A DNA stretch of 64,000 bases from Sphingomonas pituitosa NBRC 102491 (GCF_001598435.1 NZ_BCYY01000002.1:186001-250000), one strand, 5' to 3'. Numbered from the stretch's first letter, positions 8,420 through 17,213 are shown. The notes: generated from the letters alone by a model not told the origin. Numbers and translations: made by a program.

Positions 8420-10215
8420 GCGCGCAGCCGCTGCAACGTCGCCCCCGGCCGCGCCGCCGCGCCGGTGTCGTTCACCAGATGCGCGATCGTGCCCACCCCG
8501 CCACCGAGCGACATCGTGGTGACGTGGCGAAAGCGCACCCCCGGCCGCCCCGGCGCCTCGATCGCGCTGTCCAGCACCACCTGCGGGTTGGTGCGGAAAT
8601 AGACATACACGCCCAGCGCCACCGCCTCATGCTCACGCACGGTGTCGTCGACCTTGTATGCCGCCCAGCCCCGCGTACTGCCCGCCATCCAGGCAGCCTG
8701 GGCCGGGGGATCATAGGGCAGCTCGTTCTGGTAGAAATAGGTCCGGCCCCGATTTCCCCGCCACCAGGTCTGGTACCGCTGGAAATGCTCGACGAACAGC
8801 GCGTGGACCGTCACGTCGTCGCCGTTCACCACCAGCCCGTGGTCGCCCGTGCTCTCGTCCCAGCCGACATGCACGCGGGTGCCGTCGACATCGCCGTGAT
8901 CCGCGCGCCAGATCCAAAGATGATCGGCCAGGACATGGTGGCTGTTGATCTCCAGGCAGGTCTCGACCCTGCCCACCTCGACGCCGCCGACCCGGAAGAA
9001 CAGATCGGCGAGCAACACCGGGTTGCCGCGATGATCGCCGTCGCTGCCGCGCGGGCCGACCTGGACCAATACCGGCGAGCGCTCCGCCCCCGCATCGATC
9101 ATCAGGCCGGCCACGGTGACGCCGGGCACGTCATCGATCTCCAGCACGGCAGTGCCGTTCACCGCCTGCAGTGTCGCGAGGCCGATGCCGAGCAGCACGC
9201 GATTGGCCGCGGCCACGCGGATCGGCGCGTCGAGCCGATAGACGCCGGGGGTGAACAGCAGGTGCTGGCCGCGCGCGAGCGCGGCGTTGAGCGTCGCGGC
9301 GTCCGTCTCCGGCCGGGCGAGAAAGAAGTGCTCGATCGGCAAGGCGCTGCCCGCCGCTGGCCCGTCCGCCCAGCTCGTGCCCACTGCGTCGCGCCGCAAT
9401 GCCGGCACGAAAACCGACCAGCGGCCCGCCGCATCGACCTGCAGGAACGGCTTCTCGCGAAGCAGCGGCACCCGCAGCAGCGTCGTGACCGCAGGGTCGG
9501 GGAAGGTGGTCGCGGGCGCCCCCTCGACGCCCTGGAACATCATGTTCCAGTTCACGCCGTGCCAGGCCCCGATGCGGCTGCTGCGGCTATACCATTGCTG
9601 CTGGCTGCCGGCGCGGATCGTGCCTTCGATCCGACAATCGGCGAGGAAGCCGCCGCTCGACGAACCGCCGTCGTCGAGCACCAGATCGCCCATCATGTGG
9701 ATGCGGCGATAGGGCGCTGCCTGCGAGACGGCCCAGCGGTTCCAGCTCCCCGGCGGACGCACGGTCAGGTTCTCCGCGCCACGCCAGAAATTGGCGAGCG
9801 CATTCCCCTGGAGCCACCCGGCATCGACGCGGACATGGCCGTCGATCGTCACCGCCCCCGGCATCGCCCCGAGCCCCAGGACCTGCGTGAAGAAGCCGAC
9901 GCGCACGTCCGCCGTGTACCGGCCCGGCCGGAACAGGATGGCGAAGCGGCGATCGGTGAAGTGCGCCCCCTCTTGCTCGGCGAAGATCGCGTCGATCGCC
10001 GCCTGAACCTCCCCGCCGGGCATGGACGGATCGAGTACCAGCACGCTCGGCCCGAAATCAGGTGCTGCTTCCGCCTTCATGATCGCCCCCGCGCTTGCCT
10101 GCAGCGGCGCCCCCGCCGCTGCCACCGCCATCGCTGCAAATCCGGCATCGCCGGCGCGGCGGATCACCGTGCGCCGACCTGCATCAACCGGGCAGCTTCC
10201 CTGCTCCTGGTGCAA
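8410..10215 (-). CDS. Secreted right-handed beta-helix protein (pectate-lyase-like fold)
   Basis: This protein has 601 residues if the TTG at 10215 is used (GGGGACGCGGG just upstream, 12 bp after phoD). The N-terminus carries a twin-arginine-like segment (GRRTVIRRAGDAG) followed by an Ala-rich hydrophobic stretch, suggesting export by Tat. The body is a pectate-lyase-like parallel beta-helix with conserved-looking patches such as RFAILFRPGRYTADVRVGF, LWIWRADHGD, GLVVNGDDVTVHALFVEHF and FYQNELPYDPPAQAAWM. From memory, related proteins in actinobacteria and fungi are often auto-named adenylyl cyclase or coagulation factor 5/8 type protein; no cyclase or discoidin motif is visible here. A carbohydrate-active enzyme (hydrolase or lyase, GH55-like fold) is the best guess, and the catalytic residues are not identified. 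Confidence 0.75.
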   Translation of the reverse strand: MHQEQGSCPVDAGRRTVIRRAGDAGFAAMAVAAAGAPLQASAGAIMKAEAAPDFGPSVLVLDPSMPGGEVQAAIDAIFAEQEGAHFTDRRFAILFRPGRYTADVRVGFFTQVLGLGAMPGAVTIDGHVRVDAGWLQGNALANFWRGAENLTVRPPGSWNRWAVSQAAPYRRIHMMGDLVLDDGGSSSGGFLADCRIEGTIRAGSQQQWYSRSSRIGAWHGVNWNMMFQGVEGAPATTFPDPAVTTLLRVPLLREKPFLQVDAAGRWSVFVPALRRDAVGTSWADGPAAGSALPIEHFFLARPETDAATLNAALARGQHLLFTPGVYRLDAPIRVAAANRVLLGIGLATLQAVNGTAVLEIDDVPGVTVAGLMIDAGAERSPVLVQVGPRGSDGDHRGNPVLLADLFFRVGGVEVGRVETCLEINSHHVLADHLWIWRADHGDVDGTRVHVGWDESTGDHGLVVNGDDVTVHALFVEHFQRYQTWWRGNRGRTYFYQNELPYDPPAQAAWMAGSTRGWAAYKVDDTVREHEAVALGVYVYFRTNPQVVLDSAIEAPGRPGVRFRHVTTMSLGGGVGTIAHLVNDTGAAARPGATLQRLRAYP

Positions 10216-10227
10216 CCCGCGTCCCCG

Positions 10228-11787
10228 TCAGGCAAAGTCGAGCTGGGGGCGGCCTTGGGAGACGATCGCGGTGCGCGCGGTCTTCACCGGCGCGCCCGGA
10301 TCGGTGACCTGATCGACGGTGCGGAACTGCGCCTGCCACTGGTCGCGCGTTACCTCGCACAGCAGATAGCCGCGGCGGTCGTTCATGTACTTCAGGTACG
10401 GATTGCGCCCGAGGATCTTGTCGCTGCCCGCGCGGACATCGGCGCCGTCGCCGCCCGAGCTGATCGAGGTGGAGACGAATTCCACCGCCACGGCCTCACC
10501 CTGACCGGCGCGGGTGCGCAGCTCGCCGGCGTAATTCTGGTGCTCGTCGCCCGTCAGCACCACGACATTGCCGTGGCCGGCGAACGTCGAGAGCAGCCGC
10601 TCGCGCGGCAGGTCGTAGCCTCCCCAGCTGTCCATGTTGCGGATCGGCGCGGGCTCGTCGCCCATGCGGCGGTCGAGCGGCATCATCATCACCTGCTGCG
10701 CGACCGCGTTCCAGCGCGCCCTGCCCTCGGCAAGGTTTCGGCCGAGCCACGCCTCCTGAGTGCCGCCAAGCACCTGCGCATCGGCGGCATCCCAGCCCGC
10801 GCACCTCGGCTTGAAGCCGTCGTCGCAGGGTTGATCGGTGCGGAACTGGCGCGTGTCCAGCAGGTGCAGGTCGAGCAGGTCGCCGAAACGTGCGCGGCGA
10901 TAGGCCTGGATCGAGTCACCCTTGGGGATCGAGCTGCTGCGCACCGGCATATGCTCGTACCAGGCCTGGAAGGCGGCGGCACGGCGCAACAGGAACGCCT
11001 CGGGCGGGGTGCCGTTCTGGTCGCGGTCGCTCACCCAGTTGTTCTGGATCTCATGGTCGTCGAAGGTGGCGTACCAGCCGGTCGCCGCATGTGCCGCCTG
11101 CAGATCGGGATCGGTCTTGTACTGGGCGTAGCGGCGGCGATAGTCGTCGAGGCTGAACGGCTCCTCGCCGACATGCGCGCGGATGATCTTCCTCGGATTG
11201 CCGCCATAATCGAACGCAACCGGGGTAGCGCGGCCCTCGTAAATATAGTCGCCATAGTGGAAGAGGAAGTCTGCCTCCTCGCGCGCGGCATGCGCATAGG
11301 CGGTATAGAGCCCCTGTTCGTAATGCTGGCAGCCGGCGACGAGGAACCGCGCCTTCGTCACCGAAGCACCAGCGGCGGGCAGCGTCTTCACCCGGCCGCG
11401 CATCGAACGCTCGCGGCCGCAGGTGAAGCGGTACCAGTACGGGCGGTCCGGCTGCAGCCCGGCCACCTCGACGTGCACGGCATGGCCGAGCTCGGGCCGG
11501 GCTAGCGCCTCGCCCTTGGCGGCGATGGTCTTGAAGGCAGGATCGGAACCGACTTCCCACTGCACCGCGATCGGCGCCATCGGCATGCCGCCATGCGGCT
11601 CCAGCGGCTCGGGAGCGAGTCGCGTCCACAGCACGAATCCGTCCGACGACGCATCGCCCGCGGCGATGCCGAGCGTGAAGGGATAGGCGCGGAAAATCTG
11701 CTGCGCCCGCACGACCCCGGGCGCGCCGAGCACCAGCATCGAACCGGCAGCGCCCAGCAGAAGCTCGCGTCGTGTAGTGTGCATCAT
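10228..11787 (-). CDS. phoD: PhoD-type alkaline phosphatase/phosphodiesterase
   Basis: This 519-residue PhoD-family metalloenzyme hydrolyses phosphate mono- or diesters outside the cytoplasm. A Tat signal peptide is clear (HTTRRELLLGAAGSMLVLG, then a cut near VRA-QQ), as usual for PhoD, which is exported folded with its metals. Active-site patches are visible: HYGDYIYEGRA, TFDDHEIQNNW and VVLTGDEHQNYAG. The start is set at the first of two tandem ATGs (11787), preceded by GAGGGAGACAG; the longer reading frame upstream is not Tat-like. A palindromic operator-like site lies about 100 bp upstream, and the beta-helix gene follows after 12 bp. The apparent LacI control argues for a nutrient-specific substrate and not only phosphate starvation. 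Confidence 0.92.
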   Translation of the reverse strand: MMHTTRRELLLGAAGSMLVLGAPGVVRAQQIFRAYPFTLGIAAGDASSDGFVLWTRLAPEPLEPHGGMPMAPIAVQWEVGSDPAFKTIAAKGEALARPELGHAVHVEVAGLQPDRPYWYRFTCGRERSMRGRVKTLPAAGASVTKARFLVAGCQHYEQGLYTAYAHAAREEADFLFHYGDYIYEGRATPVAFDYGGNPRKIIRAHVGEEPFSLDDYRRRYAQYKTDPDLQAAHAATGWYATFDDHEIQNNWVSDRDQNGTPPEAFLLRRAAAFQAWYEHMPVRSSSIPKGDSIQAYRRARFGDLLDLHLLDTRQFRTDQPCDDGFKPRCAGWDAADAQVLGGTQEAWLGRNLAEGRARWNAVAQQVMMMPLDRRMGDEPAPIRNMDSWGGYDLPRERLLSTFAGHGNVVVLTGDEHQNYAGELRTRAGQGEAVAVEFVSTSISSGGDGADVRAGSDKILGRNPYLKYMNDRRGYLLCEVTRDQWQAQFRTVDQVTDPGAPVKTARTAIVSQGRPQLDFA

Positions 11788-11882
11788 CTGTCTCCCTCGC
11801 GCGGGGCGGCAGGCACCCGCCCCCCTTTCAGCGGCGGGATGCGCCCCGCATTCGCACCGCATGGCAAGCGAAGATGACAGAA

Positions 11883-11905
11883 ATGTGAACGTTCACATAG
11901 CGGCG
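11883..11905. promoter_or_regulatory. Operator-like palindrome upstream of phoD (copy 2)
   Basis: ATGTGAACGTTCACAT at 11883-11898 is a perfect 16-bp palindrome with a central CG. The 23-bp block matches copy 1 at 7006-7028 at 22 of 23 positions, including the eight bases on the right flank. It sits 96 bp upstream of the phoD start, and its left half also encodes the last codon and stop of the upstream hemerythrin-like gene. It is a probable binding site for the LacI-type regulator at 1047-2102. Confidence 0.78.
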
Positions 11906-12285
11906 GCAAAATGGGGTGTGAGCACCGCTGCCTCCCGCGCCATTTCACGCCGCAGCGCCGCCCGCATCGCTGCCGAGGCCCGGACATAGCCGGGCCAGTC
12001 CGCCACGACCTGGCGCAGCGTCCAGGTGCCGATATGGCTGCTGGAGGTCGCGCGCGAAAGGTTGGTCGAGTCCCGCAGCGATCGCAGCGCCGGGTCCGCT
12101 GCGCCCGCATTGATCAACCGCTCGCACAGCGCGACCACCTCTCGCCGCCGCGCGCTGCTGGCCCGGGTGAGGCGATAGCGAACCGCCATCACCGCCTTGT
12201 CGTCACAGCTGGGCGACTGGGTGAGCTGCTCCAGTTCGTCGATGGCGGCGAGCATCTGAGCGTGGTGTCGGCGCAGGTCTTCCAT
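11893..12285 (-). CDS. Small helical, possibly hemerythrin-like protein
   Basis: This 130-residue protein starts at the ATG at 12285 (MEDLRRHHAQMLAAIDELEQ) and ends with TGA at 11893-11895. It is predicted all-helical, and its opening HH and a C-terminal segment with basic and acidic residues ending VLTPHF resemble four-helix-bundle hemerythrin-like domains of sphingomonads. Several iron-ligand His positions are not obvious, so metal binding is uncertain. It is transcribed with the DUF1467 and RNase J genes upstream (59-bp gap to DUF1467). Its stop codon lies inside the operator-like palindrome that precedes phoD. Confidence 0.6.
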   Translation of the reverse strand: MEDLRRHHAQMLAAIDELEQLTQSPSCDDKAVMAVRYRLTRASSARRREVVALCERLINAGAADPALRSLRDSTNLSRATSSSHIGTWTLRQVVADWPGYVRASAAMRAALRREMAREAAVLTPHFAAAM

Positions 12286-12344
12286 CCCGCTCTTATAGGC
12301 AGCCAGAGCACCCTTTTCCGCACAAATGCTTATTTTGCTGGTAG

Positions 12345-12605
12345 TTATCGCGTCCAGTCGAGCATCTCGGCGGTCACCCAACCATAGACATAGTTGAGGT
12401 AGAAGGCAGCGAACAGCACCGCCGACAGGATCGTGGTGCGCACCACGATCCGCGTCGGGTTGAAGCTGTGCGGCGCGCTCGGCGCCTGGCCGGGGACGAG
12501 CGGAACGCCCGCCTCCTCGCTGGTCCTGACCCCGAAGGGCAGCACGAAGAACACCGACATCGCCCAGAAGAGCGTATAGATCGCGAGCGCCGACTGCCAC
12601 TTCAT
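12345..12605 (-). CDS. DUF1467 family membrane protein
   Basis: This 86-residue inner-membrane protein has two hydrophobic segments (residues ~4-24, SALAIYTLFWAMSVFFVLPF, and ~52-72, VRTTILSAVLFAAFYLNYVY). The intervening loop starts FGVRTSEEAG, which is typical of the DUF1467 family in alphaproteobacteria, where the gene commonly follows RNase J. It starts with ATG 10 bp after rnj and is in the same transcript. Function unknown. Confidence 0.88.
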   Translation of the reverse strand: MKWQSALAIYTLFWAMSVFFVLPFGVRTSEEAGVPLVPGQAPSAPHSFNPTRIVVRTTILSAVLFAAFYLNYVYGWVTAEMLDWTR

Positions 12606-12615
12606 GGTTGCGAGG

Positions 12616-14253
12616 TTACGCCTCGATCAGCAGCACGTCCACTACCGGCTTCTTGCCGGTGAAGCGCACCGCGACGCGCCGCACCGCGAGGCGCAGCGAC
12701 TCGCGCAGCTTTTCGCGATCGCGCCAGTCCTTCTTCACCGCCTCGACGGCGGCATCGGCGGCGGCGGCGATCAGGTCGTCGCGGTCCTCTTCCACCGGCA
12801 CGCCCTGGATGCGGATCTGCGGTGCCCCAAGCAGCTTGCCCTTGCGATCGATCGCCACCGCGACCGACATCTGGCCGTAGAGCGCGATCCGGCGGCGTTC
12901 GCCCATGGTCGCGCCGTCGGCGGGCAGGATCACGTCCCCGTCGAGCACCAGCCGGCCGACGGTCGCATGGCCGATCTTGGCCGGACCGTTGGGCGCCAGG
13001 CGGATGATCTCGCCATTCTGCTGCTTCACTGCCTTGGGCACGCCCTGCGAAAGCGCGAAGCGGGCCTGCTCGTGCATATGGCGGATCTCGCCATGTACCG
13101 GCACGATGATCTCCGGGCGGATCCACTTGTACATCTCGGCCAGTTCCGGGCGCCCCGGATGGCCGGAGACGTGGACGAAAGCCTGGCGATCGGTGATGAT
13201 GTCGACGCCCTTGTCGGCGAGCGTGTTCATGATCTTGCCGATCGCGATCTCGTTGCCCGGGATCTGGCGCGAGGAGAATACCACCAAGTCGCCCTGGTGC
13301 AGCTTCAGCACATGGCTGCCCTCGGCGATGCGGTTGAGCGCAGCGCGCGGCTCGCCCTGGCCGCCGGTGGCGACGATCAGCACGCGCGAGGCAGGCAGCG
13401 TCATTGCCTTGTCGAAATCGATCAGCTCGGGGAAGTCACGCAGATAGCCGGTCGCCTTGGCGACACGGATGATCCGGTCGAGCGAACGCCCCGCCACACA
13501 CAGCTCGCGGCCGGTGTCGCGTGCGACGTCGCCCAGCGTCTGCAACCGCGCCGCGTTCGAGGCGAAGGTGGTAACGAGCACGCGGCCCTTGGCGGCTGCG
13601 ACCACCTCGTCAAGGCCGGTACGCACGTCGGCTTCGGATCCCGAGGCTTCGGGATTGAACACGTTGGTCGAATCGCACACCAGCGCCAGCACGCCCTTGT
13701 CGCCGATCGCGGTCAGTTCCTCGGCCGTCGCGGAACCGCCCAGCGAGGGCGCTTCGTCGAGCTTCCAGTCGCCGGTATGGAACACCTTGCCATAGGGCGT
13801 CTCGATCAGCACCGCATTGCCTTCGGGGATCGAGTGCGCCAGCGGCGTGTAGGTGATCTTGAACGGGCCGAGGTCGAATGGCCCTTCTTCCTTCACGACG
13901 TTGAGCTCGACGCGGTCGTCGATGCCTTCCTCGGCGAGCTTGCCGTGGATAAGCCCGGCGGTGAACGGCGTCGCGTACAGCGGCACGCCCAGATCAGCCG
14001 CGAGATAGGGTAGCGCGCCGATATGATCTTCATGCCCGTGGGTCAGCACGATGCCGAGCAGGTCGTCGACCCGATCCTCGATGAACTGCAGGTCGGGCAG
14101 GATCACGTCGATGCCAGGGTAGCTGGCGTCGCCGAAGGTGATGCCGCAATCGACCATCAGCCACTTGCCGTCGCAGCCATAGAGATTGACGTTCATGCCG
14201 ATCTCGCCCGAGCCGCCGAGGGCGAGGAAGAGCAGTTCGTTTCTTGGAGTCAC
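12616..14253 (-). CDS. rnj: Ribonuclease J
   Basis: This is a 545-residue metallo-beta-lactamase/beta-CASP nuclease with 5'-exo- and endonuclease activity in mRNA decay and rRNA maturation. The zinc motif is seen at residues ~72-90 (LTHGHEDHIGALPYL), with the second half of the site at HTGDWKLDE (~165) and HVSGHPGRPELAEM in the beta-CASP part. A C-terminal domain of about 120 residues completes the family length. The start is a GTG that directly abuts the TAA of coaX, with AAGGA eight bases upstream, so translation is probably coupled. Confidence 0.96.
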   Translation of the reverse strand: MTPRNELLFLALGGSGEIGMNVNLYGCDGKWLMVDCGITFGDASYPGIDVILPDLQFIEDRVDDLLGIVLTHGHEDHIGALPYLAADLGVPLYATPFTAGLIHGKLAEEGIDDRVELNVVKEEGPFDLGPFKITYTPLAHSIPEGNAVLIETPYGKVFHTGDWKLDEAPSLGGSATAEELTAIGDKGVLALVCDSTNVFNPEASGSEADVRTGLDEVVAAAKGRVLVTTFASNAARLQTLGDVARDTGRELCVAGRSLDRIIRVAKATGYLRDFPELIDFDKAMTLPASRVLIVATGGQGEPRAALNRIAEGSHVLKLHQGDLVVFSSRQIPGNEIAIGKIMNTLADKGVDIITDRQAFVHVSGHPGRPELAEMYKWIRPEIIVPVHGEIRHMHEQARFALSQGVPKAVKQQNGEIIRLAPNGPAKIGHATVGRLVLDGDVILPADGATMGERRRIALYGQMSVAVAIDRKGKLLGAPQIRIQGVPVEEDRDDLIAAAADAAVEAVKKDWRDREKLRESLRLAVRRVAVRFTGKKPVVDVLLIEA

Positions 14254-15036
14254 TTAATTTCCTTGCTGGCTGCGTTCCCACAGCATCGCCAAGCCCTGAA
14301 TGGTAAGATCGGGCTCGATCGTATCGAACACTGATGTATGCTTTTCAAAGAGAATCGCCAGCCCACCCGTCGCAATAACCCTGAGCGGCCTGCCCACTTC
14401 GGCCTTCATCCGTGCGACCAGCCCCTCGATCATCGCGATATAGCCCCAATAGATGCCGATATGCATCTGATCGACGGTATTGCGGCCGATCACGCTGGCA
14501 CTGTCCGGCGCGGTGATCGCGATGCGGGGCAGCTTGGCGGCGGCGGTCACCAGCGCGTCGAGCGACAGGTTGATGCCCGGCGCGATGATCCCGCCCTTGT
14601 AGGCACCGCGATAATCGACCACGTCGAAAGTGGTGGCCGTGCCGAAATCGATGATGATCAGGTCGCCTTCGTGCCGCGCATGGCCGGCGAGCACGTTGAG
14701 TGCGCGGTCGGCGCCCAAATTCTGCGGCTCGTCCACGTCGAGCGGGAAGCCCCAATCGGCGCTGCCCTTGCCCGCGATCACTGCCTCGGTCCTGAAGTAT
14801 TTGCTGGCGAGCACCTGCAGGTTGTGCAGCGCCCGCGGCACCACCGTGCCGACGATCACCCCGCTCACCGCGCTCCGGTCAAATCCCTCCAGCGCGAGCA
14901 GCTGGCTTAGCCACACCGCATATTCATCCGCCGTGCGGCGCGGATCGGTGGCGATGCGCCAGCGGGCACGGATCTCGCCGCCATCCACCAGCGCGAACAC
15001 GACATTGGTATTGCCGGCGTCGATCGCGAGCAGCAT
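14254..15036 (-). CDS. coaX: Type III pantothenate kinase
   Basis: This 260-residue protein phosphorylates pantothenate, the first step of coenzyme A synthesis, in the cytoplasm. The ASKHA phosphate motif is at the N-terminus ([20 protein letters not shown]), with the second motif [14 protein letters not shown] at ~127-140 and the adenosine motif VIATGGLA near 225. Family length is normal (about 255-260). It lies 18 bp after birA and its stop touches the rnj start. The nuoN-birA-coaX-rnj order is common in alphaproteobacteria. Confidence 0.97.
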   Translation of the reverse strand: MLLAIDAGNTNVVFALVDGGEIRARWRIATDPRRTADEYAVWLSQLLALEGFDRSAVSGVIVGTVVPRALHNLQVLASKYFRTEAVIAGKGSADWGFPLDVDEPQNLGADRALNVLAGHARHEGDLIIIDFGTATTFDVVDYRGAYKGGIIAPGINLSLDALVTAAAKLPRIAITAPDSASVIGRNTVDQMHIGIYWGYIAMIEGLVARMKAEVGRPLRVIATGGLAILFEKHTSVFDTIEPDLTIQGLAMLWERSQQGN

Positions 15037-15054
15037 CGCCCTTCCCTCTCCTCG

Positions 15055-15750
15055 TTACAGCAGGAACACGTCGCCCGCGTGAATGGCACGGCTGGTGCCA
15101 TCGGCCAAGCGAAGCATCAACGCACCGCTCGAATCGAGCCCGCCGAACAGCCCGTCGACGCTGGTGCCGTCGGACAGGCGCGCGGTAAGCGCCGTGCCCT
15201 CGGGATGCGCCTTGGCGAGCCAACGCTCGCGCACCGGCCACATCCCCTCGCCCCGCCAGCGTTCGAGCCAGCGGCCGAAGCTCTCGGCGAGCACCTCGGC
15301 GAAGATGTCGGGAGCAACGGTCACGCCCCGCGCGGCGAGGCTCGTCGCGGCGCGATCCAGACCCTCGGGCGCCGCCGACAGGTTCACGCCGATGCCCACC
15401 GCAATCGCATCCCCTGCCCGCTCGAGCAGGATGCCGGAGAGCTTGGCGCCGTCCACCAGCAGGTCGTTGGGCCATTTCAGCATCGGCTGCACGCCGAACG
15501 CCCGCACCGCTTCCTCCAGCGCAACGGCGGAGAGCAACGCCAGCGTCGCCGGCGAAGGATCGGTCGGCCGAACGCGGACCAGCGTCGAAATGTAGAGATT
15601 GCCCGCAGGCGAGACCCAGGCCCGCCCCTGCCGGCCCTTGCCGGCGGTCTGGCGTTCGGCCCGGAGCCACAGCCCCTCCCCGGCGCCCGAAAGCGCCAGG
15701 GAGAGGATGTCGGCATTGGTAGACCCCGTCTCGGCGACGGTCCGTATCAC
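15055..15750 (-). CDS. birA: Biotin--[acetyl-CoA-carboxylase] ligase
   Basis: This 231-residue catalytic-only biotin protein ligase lacks the N-terminal DNA-binding domain of E. coli BirA, so it is not a repressor. The substrate-specifying ETGSTNADIL motif is at residues 6-15, the glycine-rich biotinyl-AMP loop is near 33-47 (AERQTAGKGRQGRAW), and KWPNDLLVDGAKLSGIL follows at ~99-115. It starts with GTG 5 bp after nuoN. It would load biotin on carboxylases, including the methylcrotonyl-CoA carboxylase encoded at 53289-55226. Confidence 0.95.
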   Translation of the reverse strand: MIRTVAETGSTNADILSLALSGAGEGLWLRAERQTAGKGRQGRAWVSPAGNLYISTLVRVRPTDPSPATLALLSAVALEEAVRAFGVQPMLKWPNDLLVDGAKLSGILLERAGDAIAVGIGVNLSAAPEGLDRAATSLAARGVTVAPDIFAEVLAESFGRWLERWRGEGMWPVRERWLAKAHPEGTALTARLSDGTSVDGLFGGLDSSGALMLRLADGTSRAIHAGDVFLL

Positions 15751-15755
15751 AGGCG

Positions 15756-17213
15756 TCAGAACAGCGCCTTCGCCGCGACCAGCGACCAGGTGCCGAGCGC
15801 ACCGAACACGAGCCAGCCGATCGGCGAGATGACGACGGCGCTGATCGCAATCAGCCCGCCTTCGACCAGGTCGGTCTTGCCCGCAAATGCAGGCGCCGGC
15901 TCATCGAAGTACATCGTCTTGACGATCTTGAGGTAATAGAAGGCACCGATCGTCGACGCCGCGGCGCCCACCGTGGCGAACGCGATCAAGCCCGAATGCA
16001 TGGCCGCGATGAACACGCCCAGCTTGGCGAAGAAGCCGAGCAGCGGCGGGATGCCCGCCAGGCTGAACATGAAGATCGCCAGCGCCAGTGCCAGGCCCGG
16101 TCGCGTACGCGACATGCCCGACAGGCTCGCGATCGTCTCGACCTGCTCGCCCTGCTCGTCGCGCATCTGCAGCACCACCAGGAAGCTGCCGATCGTCATG
16201 ACGACATAGATCGCCATGTAGACGAGCACGCTCGCCACGCCTTCCTCACCGCCGGCCGCGAGCCCGATCAGCGCGAAGCCGACATTGTTGATCGACGAAT
16301 AGGCGAGCAGCCGCTTGATGTTGGTCTGGCCGATCGCCGCGACCGCACCGAAGATGATCGACGCGAGCGAGGCGAAGATCACGATCTGGCGCCATTCGAG
16401 GATTGCCGGACCCATCGCATCGACCGCCACACGAACCGCCATCGCCACTGCCGCCACCTTGGGCGCCGATGCGAAATAGGCGGTGACCGGGGTGGGCGCG
16501 CCTTCATACACGTCCGGCGTCCACATGTGGAACGGCACGGCCGAGATCTTGAAGGCAAGACCGGCGAACACGAACACCAGGCCGAACAACAGGCCGGTAT
16601 GCTGGCTGCCGCCAGTGCCGGCGCGATAGGCGTCAGCAATACCCTCGAACAGCGTCGTGCCGGCGAAGCCGTACACCAGGCTGATACCGTAGAGCAGGAT
16701 GCCCGAGGCCAGCGCCCCCAGCACGAAATACTTCAGGCCCGCTTCTGCCGAGCGCGTGTCGCGCCGCATGAAGCTGGCAAGAATGTAGGCCGAAAGGCTC
16801 TGCAACTCGAGGCCGACATAGAGGCTCAGCAGGTCGCCCGCCGAAACCATCATGCCCATGCCGACGGTCGAGAGCAGGATCAGCACCGGATATTCCGGAC
16901 GCAGATCCTCGCCCGAGGTGCGCTGAAAGAACTTCGGCGCGACGAGGATCGAAACCGCCGCGGCGGCATAGATCACCACCTTGGCGAAGGTTGCAAAGGC
17001 ATCCGCGCGGTACAGGCCGCCAAACGCCACGCCGCCCGTCGAGGACGGACCGGCCAGCGCGATCCCGGCACCGGCGAGCAGCGCCACCGAGGCCCAGCTC
17101 ACCAGCTTGGTAGATGCCTGGCCGCCCCAGGCAGCCACCAGCATCAGAACGATCGATCCGGCCGCGAGCACCAGCTCGGGCAGCGTCATCATCAATTGCA
17201 TTGAATAGGACAT
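15756..17213 (-). CDS. nuoN: NADH-quinone oxidoreductase subunit N
   Basis: This 485-residue antiporter-like membrane subunit of complex I has about 14 hydrophobic helices and is one of the three proton-pumping modules. The conserved motif around AVPFHMWTPDVYEGAPTP (with Lys/His on the proton path) lies near residues 225-245 and NIKRLLAYSSINNVGF near 295-315. Its ATG overlaps the nuoM TGA by one base (TGATG). It is the last nuo gene, followed after 5 bp by birA. Confidence 0.97.
   Translation of the reverse strand: MSYSMQLMMTLPELVLAAGSIVLMLVAAWGGQASTKLVSWASVALLAGAGIALAGPSSTGGVAFGGLYRADAFATFAKVVIYAAAAVSILVAPKFFQRTSGEDLRPEYPVLILLSTVGMGMMVSAGDLLSLYVGLELQSLSAYILASFMRRDTRSAEAGLKYFVLGALASGILLYGISLVYGFAGTTLFEGIADAYRAGTGGSQHTGLLFGLVFVFAGLAFKISAVPFHMWTPDVYEGAPTPVTAYFASAPKVAAVAMAVRVAVDAMGPAILEWRQIVIFASLASIIFGAVAAIGQTNIKRLLAYSSINNVGFALIGLAAGGEEGVASVLVYMAIYVVMTIGSFLVVLQMRDEQGEQVETIASLSGMSRTRPGLALALAIFMFSLAGIPPLLGFFAKLGVFIAAMHSGLIAFATVGAAASTIGAFYYLKIVKTMYFDEPAPAFAGKTDLVEGGLIAISAVVISPIGWLVFGALGTWSLVAAKALF

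Noticed and set aside
8410..10215. Adenylyl cyclase or coagulation factor 5/8 function for the beta-helix protein
   Set aside because: No cyclase catalytic motif and no discoidin domain are visible; the sequence fits a parallel beta-helix.
7423..11505. 1360-codon open frame on the plus strand
   Set aside because: It runs antisense through the beta-helix and phoD genes, is Arg/Ala/His-rich with no domain, and is a GC-driven shadow of genes with signal peptides and active-site motifs.
12616..15756. Novel linkage of nuoN with birA, coaX and rnj
   Set aside because: This order is common in alphaproteobacteria and needs no special explanation.
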